NCBI GenBank assembly: GCA_951804985.1
Contig: OX638133.1
Coordinates: 55,085,122 to 55,149,121, forward strand
DNA from: Dryomyza anilis
Taxonomy: Eukaryota; Arthropoda; Insecta; Diptera; Dryomyzidae
Direction: 5' to 3'
Length of the DNA stretch: 64,000 nucleotides
Shown here: in pieces, positions 37,150 through 50,961 of the stretch
Numbering within the stretch: position 1 is the stretch's first letter
How the letters are laid out: every line of letters begins with the position of its first letter
Position numbers and translations under genes: made by a program
The notes under the pieces: generated by a model
Seen by the model: the letters and a program-made list of their open reading frames with translations, nothing else
Database searches by the model: none
What the model was told of the DNA's origin: nothing

Positions 37150-40100
37150 CATGATCGGTGCAAGGGTTCTTAAGAAATCACGTCTAAAACTTAAAATTTG
37201 CAATTTCTTTTTGCACTTTTAATTCCAATATAAATAATTATAATCGACACAAGGGTTCTTGAGAAATCACTTCTCAAACTTAAAATTTGTAATTTCTTTT
37301 TGCACTTTTAATTCCAATATAAAACATTATAATCGGCGCAAGGGTTCTTGAGAAATCACGTCTCAAACTTAAAATGCTCATAACTCTGTAAATACGTGCC
37401 GTAGATGTCACAACGTTTAATTTTAATTCCAATATAAATAATTATAATATATATAACAAGGGTTCTTGAGAAATCACGTCTCAAACTTAAAATTTGTAAT
37501 TTCTTTTTGCACTTTTAATACCAATATCAAAAGGGTTCTTGAGAAATCACGTCTCAAACTTAAAATGCTCTTAACTCCGTAAATACGCGTCGTAGGGGCC
37601 TCGAAGTTAGAACATTTTGTAATCTATTTTTGCCTTTGTAATTCCAATATAAATCATTATAATCGTCACGAAGGTTCTCAAACTTCAATTTTGTAATTCT
37701 TTTTGCACTTTTAATTCCAATATCAAAAGGATTCTTAAGAAATCACGTCTCAAATTTAAAATGCTCTTAACTCCGAAAATACGCGTCGTAGGGGCCTCGA
37801 AGTTAGAACATTTTGTAATCTATTTTTGCCTTTGTAATTCCAATATAAATCATTATAATCGTCACGAAGGTTCTCAAACTTCAATTTTGTAATTCTTTTT
37901 GCACTTTTAATTCCAATATCAAAAGGGTTCTTAAGAAATCACGTCTCAAATTTAAAATGCTCTTAACTCCGTAAATACGCGTCGTAGGGGCCTCGAAGTT
38001 AGAACATTTTGTAATCTATTTTTGACTTTGTAATGACTTTGTAATTCCAATATAAATCATTATAATCGTCACGAAGTTTCTCAAACTTCAATTTTGTAAT
38101 TCTTTTTGCACTTTTAATTCCAATATAAATCATTATAATGCAAGGGTTCTTGAGAAATCACGTCTCAAATTTAAAATGCTCTTAACTCATAAATACGCGT
38201 CGTAGAGACCTCAAAGTTGGCACATTATTTAATCTATTTTTGACTCCAATATAAATCATTATAATCGGCGCAACGGTTCTTGAGAAATCACGTCTCAAAC
38301 TTAAAATGCTCTTAACTCCGTAAATACGCGTCGTAGAGGCCTCAAAGTTAGCACATTTTGTAATCAATTTCCTTTGTAATTCCGATATAAATCATTATAA
38401 CTTCAAATTTGAATTTTTGTCCTTTTAATTCCATAAAAAACATTATAATCGACGCAAGGGTTGTTGAGAAATCACATCTAAAACTTCAAATTTGTAATTT
38501 CTTTTTGCACTTTTAATTCCAATATAAAACATTATAATCGGCGCAAGGGTTCTTGAGAAATCACGTCTCAAACTTAAAATGCTCATAACTCTATAAATAC
38601 GTGCCGTATATGTCACAACGTTTAATTTTAATTCCAATATAAATAATTATAATCGACACAAGGGTTCTTGAGAAATCACTTCTCAAACTTAAAAATTGTA
38701 ATCTTTTTTTGCCCTTTATTCCAATATCATAAGGGTTCTTGAGAAATCACGTCTCAAACTTAAAATGCTCTTAACTCCGTAAATACGCGTCGTAGAGGCC
38801 TCAAAGTTAGAACATTTTGTAATCTATTTTTGCGTTTGTAATTCCAATATAAATCATTATAATCGTCACAAGGGTTCTCAAACTTAAATTTTGTATTTCT
38901 TTTTGCACCTTTAATTCCAATATAAATCATTATAATGCAATGGTTCTTGAGAAATCACGTCTCAAACTTCAAATTTGTAATTCTTTTTGCACTTTTAATT
39001 CCAATATAAATCATTATAATCGTCACAAGGGTTCTTGAGAAATCACGTCTCAAACTTAAAATGCTCTTAACTCCGTAAATACGCGCCGTAGAGGCCTTAA
39101 ACTTAGAACATTTTGTAATCTATTTTTGCCTTTGTAATTCCAATATAAATCATTATAATCGTAATTTCTCTTTGCACTTTTAATTCCAATATCAAAAGGG
39201 TTCTTGAGAAATCATGTCTCAAACTTAAAATGCTCTTAACTCCGTAAATACGCGTCGTAGGGGCCTCAAAGTTAGAACATTTTGTAATCTATTTTTGCCT
39301 TTGTAATTCCAATATAAATCATTTTAATCGTCACGAAGGTTCTCAAACTTCAATTTTGTAATTCTTTTTGAACTTTTAATTCCAATATAAATCATTATAA
39401 TGCAAGGGTTCTTGAGAAATCACGTCTCAAATTTAAAATGCTCTTAACTCCGTAAATACGCGTCGTAGAGACCTCAAAGTTGGCACATTTTGTAATCTAT
39501 TTTTGACTCCAATATAAATCATTATAATCGGCGCAAGGGTTCTTGAGAAATCACGTCTCAAACTTAAAATTTGTAATTTCTTTTTGCACTTTTAATTCCA
39601 ATATGGGTTCTTGAGAAATCACGTCTCAAACTTAAAATGCTCTTAACTCCGTAAATACGCGTCGTAGAGGCCTCAAAGTTAGAACATTTTGCAATCTATT
39701 TTTGCCTTTGTAATTCCAATATAAATTATTATAATGCAAGGGTTCTTGAGAAATCACGTCTCGAACTTCAAATTTGTAATTCTTTTTGCACTTTTAAATC
39801 CAATATAAATCATTATAATACAAGGGTTCTTGAGAAATCACGTCTCAAACTTAAAATTTGTAATTTCTTTTTGCACTTTTAATTCCAATATGGGTTCTTG
39901 AGAAATCACGTCTCAAACTTAAAATTTGTAATCTGTTTTTGCCCTTTTAATTCCAATATCATAAGGGTTCTTGAGAAATCACGTCTCAAACTTAAAATGC
40001 TCTTAACTCCATAAATACGCGTCGTAGAGGCCTCAAAGTTAGAACATTTTGTAATCTATTTTTGCCTTTGTAATTCCAATATAAATCATTATAATGCAAG

Positions 40101-41119
40101 GGTTCTTGAGAAATCACGTCTCAAACTTCAATTTTGTGATTCTTTTTGCACTTTTAATTCCAATATAAATTATAATGCAAGGGTTCTTGAGAAATCACGT
40201 CTCAAACTTCAAATTTGTAATTCTTTTTGCACTTTTAATTCCAATATAAATCATTATAATGCAATGGTTCTTGAGAAATCACTTCTCAAACTTAAAATTT
40301 GTAATCTTTTTTTGCCCTTTATTCCAATATCATAAGGGTTCTTGAGAAATCACGTCTCAAACTTAAAATGCTCTTAACTCCGTAAATACTTGTAGTAGAG
40401 CCATTAAAGTTAGAACATTTTGTAATCTATTTTTGCGTTTGAAATTCCAATATAAATCATTATAATCGACACAAGGGTTCTCAAACTTAAATTTTGTATT
40501 TCTTTTTGCAATTTTAATTCCAATATAAATCATTATAATGCAATGGTTCTTGAGAAATCACGTCTCAAACTTCAAATTTGTATTTCTTTTTGCACTTTTA
40601 ATTCCAATATAAATCATTATAATGCAATGGTTCTTGAGAAATCACTTCTCAAACTTAAAATTTGTAATCTTTTTTTGCCCTTTTAATCCCAATATTATAA
40701 GGGTGCTTGAGAAATCATGTCTCAAATTAAAAATGCTCTTAACTCCGTAAATACGCGCCGTAGAGGCCTCAAACTTAGAACATTTTGTAAATCTATTTTT
40801 GCCTTTGTAATTATAATCGTCACAAGGGTTCTTGAGAAATCACGTCTCAAATTTAAAATGCTCTTAACTCCGTAAATACGCGTCGTAGAGACCTCAAAGT
40901 TAGCACATTTTGTAATCAATTTTTTTCCTTTGTAATTCCGATATAAATCATTATAACTTCAAATTTGAATTTATGTCCTTTTAATTACATATAAATCATT
41001 ATAATCGACGCAAGGGTTCTTGAGAAATCACGTCTCAAACTTAAAACTCCGCGTTGTAGAGGCCTCAATGTTGGCACATTTTGTAATCTATTTTTTCCCT
41101 TTTAATTCCAATATAATTC
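37150..41119. repeat. Satellite domain C3 between transposon copies 2 and 3
   Basis: About 38,000-41,119 repeats 31,540-34,662 at 6,457-6,460 bp offset. The first part adds an extra GGGGCCTCGAAG monomer set (about 37,570-37,980). A 3-bp loss near 40,165 (AATATAAATTATAATGC) accounts for the change of offset. No gene seen. Confidence 0.88.
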
Positions 41120-41127
41120 ATTATAAT

Positions 41128-43598
41128 CAAGGATTGAAACCGTAACCGAAACCGAAACCGATATCTATTTAAAACCGTTTCATTTTTAAAACCGAAACCG
41201 TTATATGGAAATCAAAAAAAAACCGATATAAACGGTTTCGGTTTTATACCGGTTTAAATAGGTTTTTAAAAAATTATAAAAAGAAACAAAAAAACATATT
41301 TTATTTTATATAGAAGATCTTAAGTACAGGTCATGTTTAAATATCATTTAATAAAATTTGGAGTTCCCAAAATAAAAATGTTTTGTTGTACAAAAATTCA
41401 CATGTTGTTTTTTGAGAAACGATATTTCTAAAAACAACGGTATTTAGTCTAAAATTTGTTCTTTTGTTTCATTAATCGAATTAACAACAAAACACCAGCA
41501 ACTCCAAGCAAAATTTTTACGTTAAAAAATGATTCAAATTTGAATAATATTAGTTTTTTTCTTTATTTTTATTAGTAAAATATATAGGGGAGCTTGAGGT
41601 AAGTGGGACAAGTTTTGAAAAGTTCATTTGAATATTTTTTATAATAATGATATACAATAATGATATACAAAATAATTCATGATATTACTAAATATTGAAC
41701 AACAAGTAACAATGGAAAGCGTGCAAAATATTTATGAACGTGAACATTGATGAAGATGTGTGTTTTTTTTTTGTTTTTGTCAATTCTAAAGAATATAAGC
41801 ATCTTAAAAATAAGGCCTGTGAAGCACTTTTGAAGCGGTAATTAGCTTTAAAAGTGCTTCAAAAGTCGCTTCAAAATGATAAAACAGACAAAACAATGTT
41901 TTTCTCTTTTCTTCGCTACGCTAGTTCGTACATCGATTGTGCATATGCACTGTGCTATGCACATTTTTATTTTTATTTTACTTTTATATATAGTTTTTTT
42001 GTTAATTGTAAAATCATGAAATAATAAAAAATAAAATATGAACATTTTACAGTGTGATATATTTAGCTGATATATTGCTTTTTGTGTTTTTCTTTTTTCA
42101 CAAATCTGCTGATTCGTTTGAAAGTGCAACAACAACAAAAATGCGTATAAAGCAGCATCCAAGCTTTTGATAGAATTTTTGGCGGGAAATTGTTTGTACC
42201 ACAAAGAGAACTCGTTGTTGTTGCCAACTAGAGATGTGTACTAGATACATACATGTAGTGTGGTGCCATGCGTCTGTCCGTTGCCATGCGTCTGTCTGTG
42301 TCATGCATCTCTCCGTTGTCATGCGTCTGTCTGTTTGTCATGCGTCTGTTTGTTGCCATGCGATGATACAGGATAGCAACGAAGAGTTGTCGTTGGGAAA
42401 GTGTGTGTATAAGAATCGATATATACACTTCTTTCTGTTAGTATTCGCTTTGTAGCGTTTGAGTTTGTGTTCGCATGGTGTTCGCAAAGTAAAATGTTAC
42501 TATGCAAGATATTATTTGAGTTCTATTGATATACGGATTTTTTAATCTGTGACGAAAACAGTAATATGCCTATACGAAATAATCCTTATATTTATTGTAT
42601 ATGTATATCGTATAATGTATATCGTCGTTGTAGAACGAAAAGTCACCAAACACATTTTTACGAAAAACTTAATTTTCGAGTTAGTTGATTAATATTATAA
42701 AAAGTAATTTATGCATTTTTAAAGTTGAAATATCAACTAATAGATTTACATTTTCTTATCAATTGACAGATACATAAAGAAGTTTGTAAAAAATATTTAG
42801 CATTTTGAAAATGTATTTGGTGACATATCGTTCATTTTATTATGGCCTTGATTTATACAATTATTTTTTATTAGTTGATTCTTGTTAAAATATAATTCAA
42901 ATTTTTATGTTATTGGTTTTTTTTTTGTTTTTAGTAAAATGTTGAAGAAATTGAAAATAAGTACAATTATTACAATTATTGTTCAAATTCTATTCGTTTT
43001 CATAATTAATATGCAGTTTAAGATATTTGTCATCGATCTTTTATTTAAAATTTAAAAGGTTAAGATTATCATTTCTTGCCTTGCTCTTGCAAATGATCAT
43101 CACTAGTTTACATATATTGCAGTTCTCAGAATTGTTGAAATTTAATTTCTTTGGATTTTATGGATGAAATTTGTACAAAATTCTTCTTCTTTGCAATTCA
43201 GATCATATCTCAGGTGAAGTCAAATGTTGCTTTTCATTGGTTTGTGATCACGAAATTTTAAATTAAATTTTTTTCTTGGCGTAATCAATTAAATAATTCA
43301 TATAACACAATATTTTTACTAAAACAACAACAAACATTGTTTAAATTACGTTTCCCACTTTACCCCAGTATCATAATTTGAACATAATTTAGCACCATAT
43401 AAAAAATGTAAAATTATTTGAAAAATATGTAAATAAAGAAAATTTATACAAAAACCGAAATCAAAACCGAAACCGTAACATGGAACCGGTATACCGAAAC
43501 CGTTTCGTTATAAAAACTTAAAACCGATACCGTAACCGAAACGCGGAAAAAACCGAAACCGAAATCGAAACCGTTATTCGTTTAGGTTTCAATCCTTG
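41128..43598. mobile_element. Non-autonomous hAT-like transposon, copy 3 (2,471 bp)
   Basis: Same length and almost the same sequence as copy 2, including TTTAAATAGGTTTTT, AAGTAAAATG and the 31-bp loss. Private changes are CAAAATGATAAAAC near 41,873 and TTTGTGATCACG near 43,243. ATTATAAT flanks at 41,120-41,127 and 43,599-43,606. Copies 2 and 3 are the most recent pair in the window. Confidence 0.88.
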
Positions 43599-46413
43599 AT
43601 TATAATCATGATCGGTGCAAGGGTTCTTAAGAAATCACGTCTAAAACTTAAAATTTGCAATTTCTTTTTGCACTTTTAATTCCAATATAAATAATTATAA
43701 TCGACACAAGGGTTCTTGAGAAATCACTTCTCAAACTTAAAATTTGTAATTTCTTTTTGCACTTTTAATTCCAATATAAAACATTATAATCGGCGCAAGG
43801 GTTCTTGAGAAATCACGTCTCAAACTTAAAATGCTCATAACTCTGTAAATACGTGCCGTAGATGTCACAACGTTTAATTTTAATTCCAATATAAATAATT
43901 ATAATATATATAACAAGGGTTCTTGAGAAATCACGTCTCAAACTTAAAATTTGTAATTTCTTTTTGCACTTTTAATACCAATATCAAAAGGGTTCTTGAG
44001 AAATCACGTCTCAAACTTAAAATGCTCTTAACTCCGTAAATACGCGTCGTAGGGGCCTCGAAGTTAGAACATTTTGTAATCTATTTTTGCCTTTGTAATT
44101 CCAATATAAATCATTATAATCGTCACGAAGGTTCTCAAACTTCAATTTTGTAATTCTTTTTGCACTTTTAATTCCAATATCAAAAGGATTCTTAAGAAAT
44201 CACGTCTCAAATTTAAAATGCTCTTAACTCCGTAAATACGCGTCGTAGGGGCCTCGAAGTTAGAACATTTTGTAATCTATTTTTGACTTTGTAATGACTT
44301 TGTAATTCCAATATAAATCATTATAATCGTCACGAAGTTTCTCAAACTTCAATTTTGTAATTCTTTTTGCACTTTTAATTGCAATATAAATCATTATAAT
44401 GCAAGGGTTCTTGAGAAATCACGTCTCAAATTTAAAATGCTCTTAACTCCGTAAATACGCGTCCTAGAGACCTCAAAGTTGGCACATTTTATAATCTATT
44501 TTTGACTCCAATATAAATCATTATAATCGGCGGAAGGGTTCTTGAGAAATCACGTCTCAAACTTAAAATGCTCTTAACTCCGTAAATACGCGTCGTAGAG
44601 GCCTCAAAGTTAGAACATTTTGTAATCTATTTTTGCCTTTGTAATTCCAATATAAATCATTATAATCGTCACAAGAGTTCTCAAACTTCAATTTTGTAAT
44701 TCTTTTTGCACTTTTAATTCCAACGTAAATCATTATAATCGTCACAAGGGTTCTTGAGAAATCACGTCTCAAACTTCAAATTTGTAATTCTTTTTGCACT
44801 TTTAATTCCAATATAAATCATTATAATCGTCACAAGGGTTCTTGAGAAATCACGTCTCAAACTTAAAACTCCGTAAATACGCGCCGTAGAGGGCTCCATG
44901 TTGGCACATTTTGTAGCCTATTTTTTGCCATTTTAATTTCGATATAAATCATTATAATCGGCGCAAGGGTTCTTGAGAAATCACGTCTCAAACTTAAAAT
45001 GCTCTTAACTCCGTAAATACGCGCCGTAGAGGCCTCAAACTTAGAACATTTTGTAACCTATTTTTGCCTTTGTAATTATAATCGTCACAAGGGTTCTTGA
45101 GAAATCACGTCTCAAATTTAAAATGCTCTTAACTCCGTAAATACGCGTCGTAGAGACCTCAAAGTTAGCACATTTTGTAATCAATTTTTTCCTTTGTAAT
45201 TCGGATATAAATCATTATAACTTCAAATTTGAATTTTTGTCCTTTTAATTCCATATAAATCATTATAATCGACGCAAGGGTTCTTGAGAAATCACGTCTC
45301 AAACCTAAAAATCCGCGCCGTAGAGGCCTCAATGTTGGCAACTTAAAATGCTCATAACTCTGTAAATACGTGCCGTATATGTCACAACGTTTAATTTTAA
45401 TTCCAATATAAATAATTATAATCGACACAAGGGTTCTTGAGAAATCACGTCTCAAACTTAAAATTTGTAATTTCTTTTTGCACTTTTAATTCCAATATCA
45501 AAAGGGTTCTTGAGAAATCACGTCTCAAACTTAAAATTTGTAATTTCTTTTTGCACTTTTAATGCCAATATCAAAAGGGTTCTTGAGAAATCACGTCTCA
45601 AACTTAAAATGCTCTTAACTCCGTAAATACGCGTCGTAGGGGCCTCAAAGTTAGAACATTTTGTAATCTATTTTTGCCTTTGTAATTCCAATATAAATCA
45701 TTATAATCGTCACGAAGGTTCTCAAGCTTCAATTTTGTAATTCTTTTTGCACTTTTAATTCCAATATAAATCATTATAATGCAAGGGTTCTTGAGAAATC
45801 ACGTCTCAAACTTAAAATGCTCTTAACTCCGTAAATACGCGTCGTAGAGGCCTGAAAGTTAGAACATTTTGTAATCTATTTTTGCCTTTGTAATTCCAAT
45901 ATAAATAATTATAATCGACACAAGGGTTCTTGAGAAATCACGTCTCAAACTTAAAATTTGTAATCTGTTTTTGCCCTTTTAATCCCAATATCATAAGGGT
46001 GCTTGAGAAATCACGTCTCAAACTTAAAATTTTCTTAACTCCGTAAATACGCGCCGTAGAGGCCTCAAACTTAGAACATTTTGTAATCTATTTTTGCCTT
46101 TGTAATTATAATCGTCACAAGGGTTATTGAGAAATCACGTCTCAAATTTAAAATGCTCTTAACTCCGTAAATACGCGTCGTAGAGACCTCAAAGTTAGCA
46201 CATTTTGTAATCAATTTTTTCCTTTGTAATTCCGATATAAATCATTATAACTTCAAATTTGAATTTTTGTCCTTTTAATTCCATATAAAGCATTATAATC
46301 GACGCAAGGGTTCTTGAGAAATCACGTCTCAAACTTAAATCTCCGCGCCGTAGAGGCCTCAATGTTGGCACATTTTGTAATCTATTTTTTCCCTTTTAAT
46401 TCCAATATAATTC

Positions 46414-46421
46414 ATTATAAT
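46414..46421. other. Unoccupied transposon target site 1 (single ATTATAAT)
   Basis: The monomer reads CCAATATAATTCATTATAAT followed directly by CATAATCGGTGCAAGGG. Occupied sites have the same left flank, then the transposon, then a second ATTATAAT and CATGATCGGTGC or CATAATCGGTGC. This is the form expected before insertion. Confidence 0.85.
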
Positions 46422-47883
46422 CATAATCGGTGCAAGGGTTCTTAAGAAATCACGTCTAAAACTTAAAATTTGTAATTTCTTTTTGCACTTTTAATTCCAA
46501 TATAAAACATTATAATCGGCGCAAGGATTCTTGAGAAATCACGTCTCAAACTTAAAATGCTCATAACTCTGTAAATACGTGCCGTAGATATCACAACGTT
46601 TAATTTTAATTCCAATATAAATAATTATAATCAAAACAAGGGTTCTTGAGAAATCACGTCTCAAACTTAAAATTTGTAATTTCTTTTTGCACTTTTAATT
46701 CCAATATCAAAAGGGTTCTGAGAAATCACGTCTCAAACTTAAAATGCTCTTAACTCCGTAAATACGCGTCGTAGGGGCCTCGAAGTTAGAACATTTTGTA
46801 ATCTATTTTTGCCTTAGTAATTCCAATAGAAATCATTATAATCGTCACGAAGGTTCTCAATTTTGTAATTCTTTTTGCACTTTTAATTCCAATATAAATC
46901 ATTATAATGCAAGGGTTCTTGAGAAATCACGTCTCAAACTTAAAACTCCGTAAATACGCACCGTAGAGGCCTCCACGTTGGCACATTTTGTAATATATTT
47001 TTGCCTTTGTAATTATATCGTCACAAGGGTTCTTGAGAAATCACGTCTCAAATTTAAAATGCTCTTAACTCCGTAAATACGCGTCGTAGAGACCTCAAAG
47101 TTAGCACATTTTGTAATCAATTTTTTCCTTTGTAATTCCGATATAAATTATTATAACTTCAAATATGAATTTTTGTCCTTTTAATTCCAATATAAATCAT
47201 TACAATATCACTATAATCGTCACAGGGGTTCTTGAGAAATCACGTCTCAAACTTCAAATTTGTAATTCTTTTTGCACTTTGAATTCCAATATAAAACATT
47301 ATAATCGGCGCAAGGGTTCTTGAGAAATCAAGTCTCAAACTTAAAATGCTCATAACTCCGTCAATACGCGTCGTAGAGGCCTCAAAGTTAGAACATTTTG
47401 TAATCTATTTTTGCCTTTGTAATTCCAATATAAATCATTATAATCGTCACAAGGGTAGAGGTCTCAACGTTTAATTTTAATTCCAATATAAATAATTATA
47501 ATCGTCACAGGGGTTCTTGAGAAATCACGTCTCAAACTTCAAATTTGTAATTCTTTTTGCACTTTGAATTCCAATATAAAACATTATAATCGGCGCAAGG
47601 GTTCTTGAGAAATCAAGTCTCAAACTTAAAATGCTCTTAACTCCGTAAATACGCGTCGTAGAGGCCTCATAGTTAGAACATTTTGTAATCTATTTTTGCC
47701 TTTGTAATTCCTATATAAATCATTATAATCGTCACAAGGGTTCTCAAACTTCAATTTTGTAATTCTTTTTGCACTTTTAATTCCAATATAAATCATTATA
47801 ATGCAAGGGTCAAGAAATACAAGAAATCAAGTCTCAAACTTAAAATGCTCTTAACTCCGTAAATACGCGTCGTAGAGGCCTCA

Positions 47884-48411
47884 ATGTTAGAACATTTTGT
47901 AATCTATTTTTGCCTTTGTAATTCCAATATAAATCATTATAATGCAAGGGTTCTTGAGAAATCACGCCTCAAACTTCAATTTTGTGATTCTTTTTGCACT
48001 TTTAATTCCAATACAAATCATTATAATAATGCAAGGGTTCTTGAGAAATCACGTCTCAAACTTCAATTTTGTGATTCTTTTTGCACGTTTAATTCCAATA
48101 CAAATCATTATAATAATGCAAGGGTTCTTGAGAAATCACGTCTCAAACTTCAATTTTGTGATTCTTTTTGCACTTTTAATTCCAATATAAATCATTATAA
48201 TGCAATGGTTCTTGAGAAATCACGTCTCAAACTTCAAATTTGTATTTCTTTTTTCTCTTTTAATTCCAATATAAATCATTATAATGCAATGGTCTTGAGA
48301 AATCACGTCTCAAACTTAAAATTTGTAATCTGTTTTTGCCCTTTTAATCCCAATATCATAAGGGTGCTTGAGAAATCATGTCTCAAATTAAAAATGCTCT
48401 TAACTCCGTAA
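47884..48411. repeat. 84/87-bp satellite units that keep one reading frame open
   Basis: Consecutive short units have lengths divisible by three; two successive GCAAGGGTTC boxes at 48,031 and 48,118 are 87 bp apart owing to an extra ATA in ATAATAATGC. This leaves a 175-codon frame of about 28-29-residue repeats. Shorter versions of 146 codons at 54,839-55,279 and 60,751-61,191 differ by exactly one 87-bp unit. I regard the open frame as a by-product of unit length and not a gene. Confidence 0.7.
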
Positions 48412-48788
48412 ATACGCGCCGTAGAGGCCTCAAACTTAGAACATTTTGTAAATCTATTTTTGCCTTTGTAATTATAATCGTCACAAGGGTTCTTGAGAAA
48501 TCACGTCTCAAATTTAAAATGCTCTTAACTCCGTAAATACGCGTCGTAGAGACCTCAAAGTTAGCACATTTTGTAATCAATTTTTTTCCTTTGTAATTCC
48601 GATATAAATCATTATAACTTCAAATTTGAATTTTTGTCCTTTTAATTACATATAAATCATTATAATCGACGCAAGGGTTCTTGAGAAATCACGTCTCAAA
48701 CTTAAAACTCCGCGCCGTAGAGGCCTCAATGTTGGCACATTTTGTAATCTATTTTTTCCCTTTTAATTCCAATATAATTCATTATAAT

Positions 48789-50961
48789 CAAGGATTGAAA
48801 CCGTAACCGAAACCGATATCTATTTAAAACCGTTTCATTTTTAAAACCGAAACCGTTATATGGAAATCAAAAAAAAACCGATATAAACGGTTTCGGTTTT
48901 ATACCGGTTTAAATCGGTTTTTAAAAAATTATAAAAAGAAACAAAAAAACATATTTTATTTTATATAGAAGATCTTAAGTACAGGTCATGTTTAAATATC
49001 ATTTAATAAAATTTAGAGTTCCCAAAATAAAAATGTTTTGTTGTACAAAAATTCACATGTTGTTTTTTGAGAAACGATATTTCTAAAAACAACGGTATTT
49101 AGTCTAAAATTTGTTCTTTTGTTTCATTAATCGAATTAACAACAAAACACCAGCAACTCCAATAACTTAAAAATAAGGCCTGTGAAGCACTTTTGAAGCG
49201 GTAATTAGCTTTAAAAGTGCTTCAAAAGTCGCTTCAAAAAGATAAAACAGACAAAACAATGTTTTTCTCTTTTCTTCGCTACGCTAGTTCGTACATCGAT
49301 TGTGCATATGCACTGTGCTATGCACATTTTTATTTTTATTTTACTTTTATATATAGTTTTTTTGTTAATTGTAAAATCATGAAATAATAAAAAATAAAAT
49401 ATGAACATTTTACAGTGTGATATATTTAGCTGATATATTGCTTTTTGTGTTTTTCTTTTTTCACAAATCTGCTGATTCGTTTGAAAGTGCAACAACAACA
49501 AAAATGCGTATAAAGCAGCATCCAAGCTTTTGATAGAATTTTTGGCGGGAAATTGTTTGTACCACAAAGAGAACTCGTTGTTGTTGCCAACTAGAGATGT
49601 GTACTAGATACATACATGTAGTGTGGTGCCATGCGTCTGTCCGTTGCCATGCGTCTGTCTGTGTCATGCATCTCTCCGTTGTCATGCGTCTGTCTGTTTG
49701 TCATGCGTCTGTTTGTTGCCATGCGATGATACAGGATAGCAACGAAGAGTTGTCGTTGGGAAAGTGTGTGTATAAGAATCGATATATACACTTCTTTCTG
49801 TTAGTATTCGCTTTGTAGCGTTTGAGTTTGTGTTCGCATGGTGTTCGCAAAGTAAAATGTTACTATGCAAGATATTATTTGAGTTCTATTGATATACGGA
49901 TTTTTTAATCTGTGACGAAAACAGTAATATGCCTATACGAAATAATCCTTATATTTATTGTATATGTATATCGTATAATGTATATCGTCGTTGTAGAACG
50001 AAAAGTCACCAAACACATTTTTACGAAAAACTTAATTTTCGAGTTAGTTGATTAATATTATAAAAAGTAATTTATGCATTTTTAAAGTTGAAATATCAAC
50101 TAATAGATTTACATTTTCTTATCAATTGACAGATACATAAAGAAGTTTGTAAAAAATATTTAGCATTTTGAAAATGTATTTGGTGACATATCGTTCATTT
50201 TATTATGGCCTTGATTTATACAATTATTTTTTATTAGTTGATTCTTGTTAAAATATAATTCAAATTTTTATGTTATTGTTTTTTTTTTTGTTTTTAGTAA
50301 AATGTTGAAGAAATTGAAAATAAGTACAATTATTACAATTATTGTTCAAATTCTATTCGTTTTCATAATTAATATGCAGTTTAAGATATTTGTCATCGAT
50401 CTTTTATTTAAAATTTAAAAGGTTAAGATTATCATTTCTTGCCTTGCTCTTGCAAATGATCATCACTAGTTTACATATATTGCAGTTCTCAGAATTGTTG
50501 AAATTTAATTTCTTTGGATTTTATGGATGAAATTTGTACAAAATTCTTCTTCTTTGCAATTCAGATCATATCTCAGGTGAAGTCAAATGTTGCTTTTCAT
50601 TGGTTTGTGGTCACGAAATTTTAAATTAAATTTTTTTCTTGGCGTAATCAATTAAATAATTCATATAACACAATATTTTTACTAAAACAACAACAAACAT
50701 TGTTTAAATTACGTTTCCCACTTTACCCCAGTATCATAATTTGAACATAATTTAGCACCATATAAAAACTGTAAAATTATTTGAAAAATATGTAAATAAA
50801 GAAAATTTATACAAAAACCGAAATCAAAACCGAAACCGTAACATGGAACCGGTATACCGAAACCGTTTCGTTATAAAAACTTAAAACCGATACCGTAACC
50901 GAAACGCGGAAAAAACCGAAACCGAAATCGAAACCGTTATTCGTTTAGGTTTCAATCCTTG
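48789..50961. mobile_element. Non-autonomous hAT-like transposon, copy 4, internally deleted (2,173 bp)
   Basis: Intact ends and ATTATAAT flanks (48,781-48,788 and 50,962-50,969). About 290 bp are missing at about 49,160, where CAGCAACTCCAA is joined to TAACTTAAAAATAAGG. From the hairpin rightward it carries the copy 2/3 variants (GCGGTAATTAGC, AAGTAAAATG, 31-bp loss), but its left end has TTTAAATCGGTTTTT as in copies 1, 5 and 6, and its upstream flank (TCCGCGCCGTAG) is of the copy 5/6 type. It looks recombinant. Confidence 0.88.

Larger units (their letters stand above)
43607..48780. repeat. Satellite domain C4 between transposon copies 3 and 4
   Basis: Full and short units. Parts match C5 at about 6,719-6,955 bp offset (for example 45,165 and 51,884) and C6 at 14,268 bp (44,563 and 58,831). 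It contains one intact insertion-free homologue of the transposon target monomer (46,414) and one in which the target region is deleted, at about 45,340 (GTTGGCA joined to ACTTAAAATGCTC). Confidence 0.88.
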
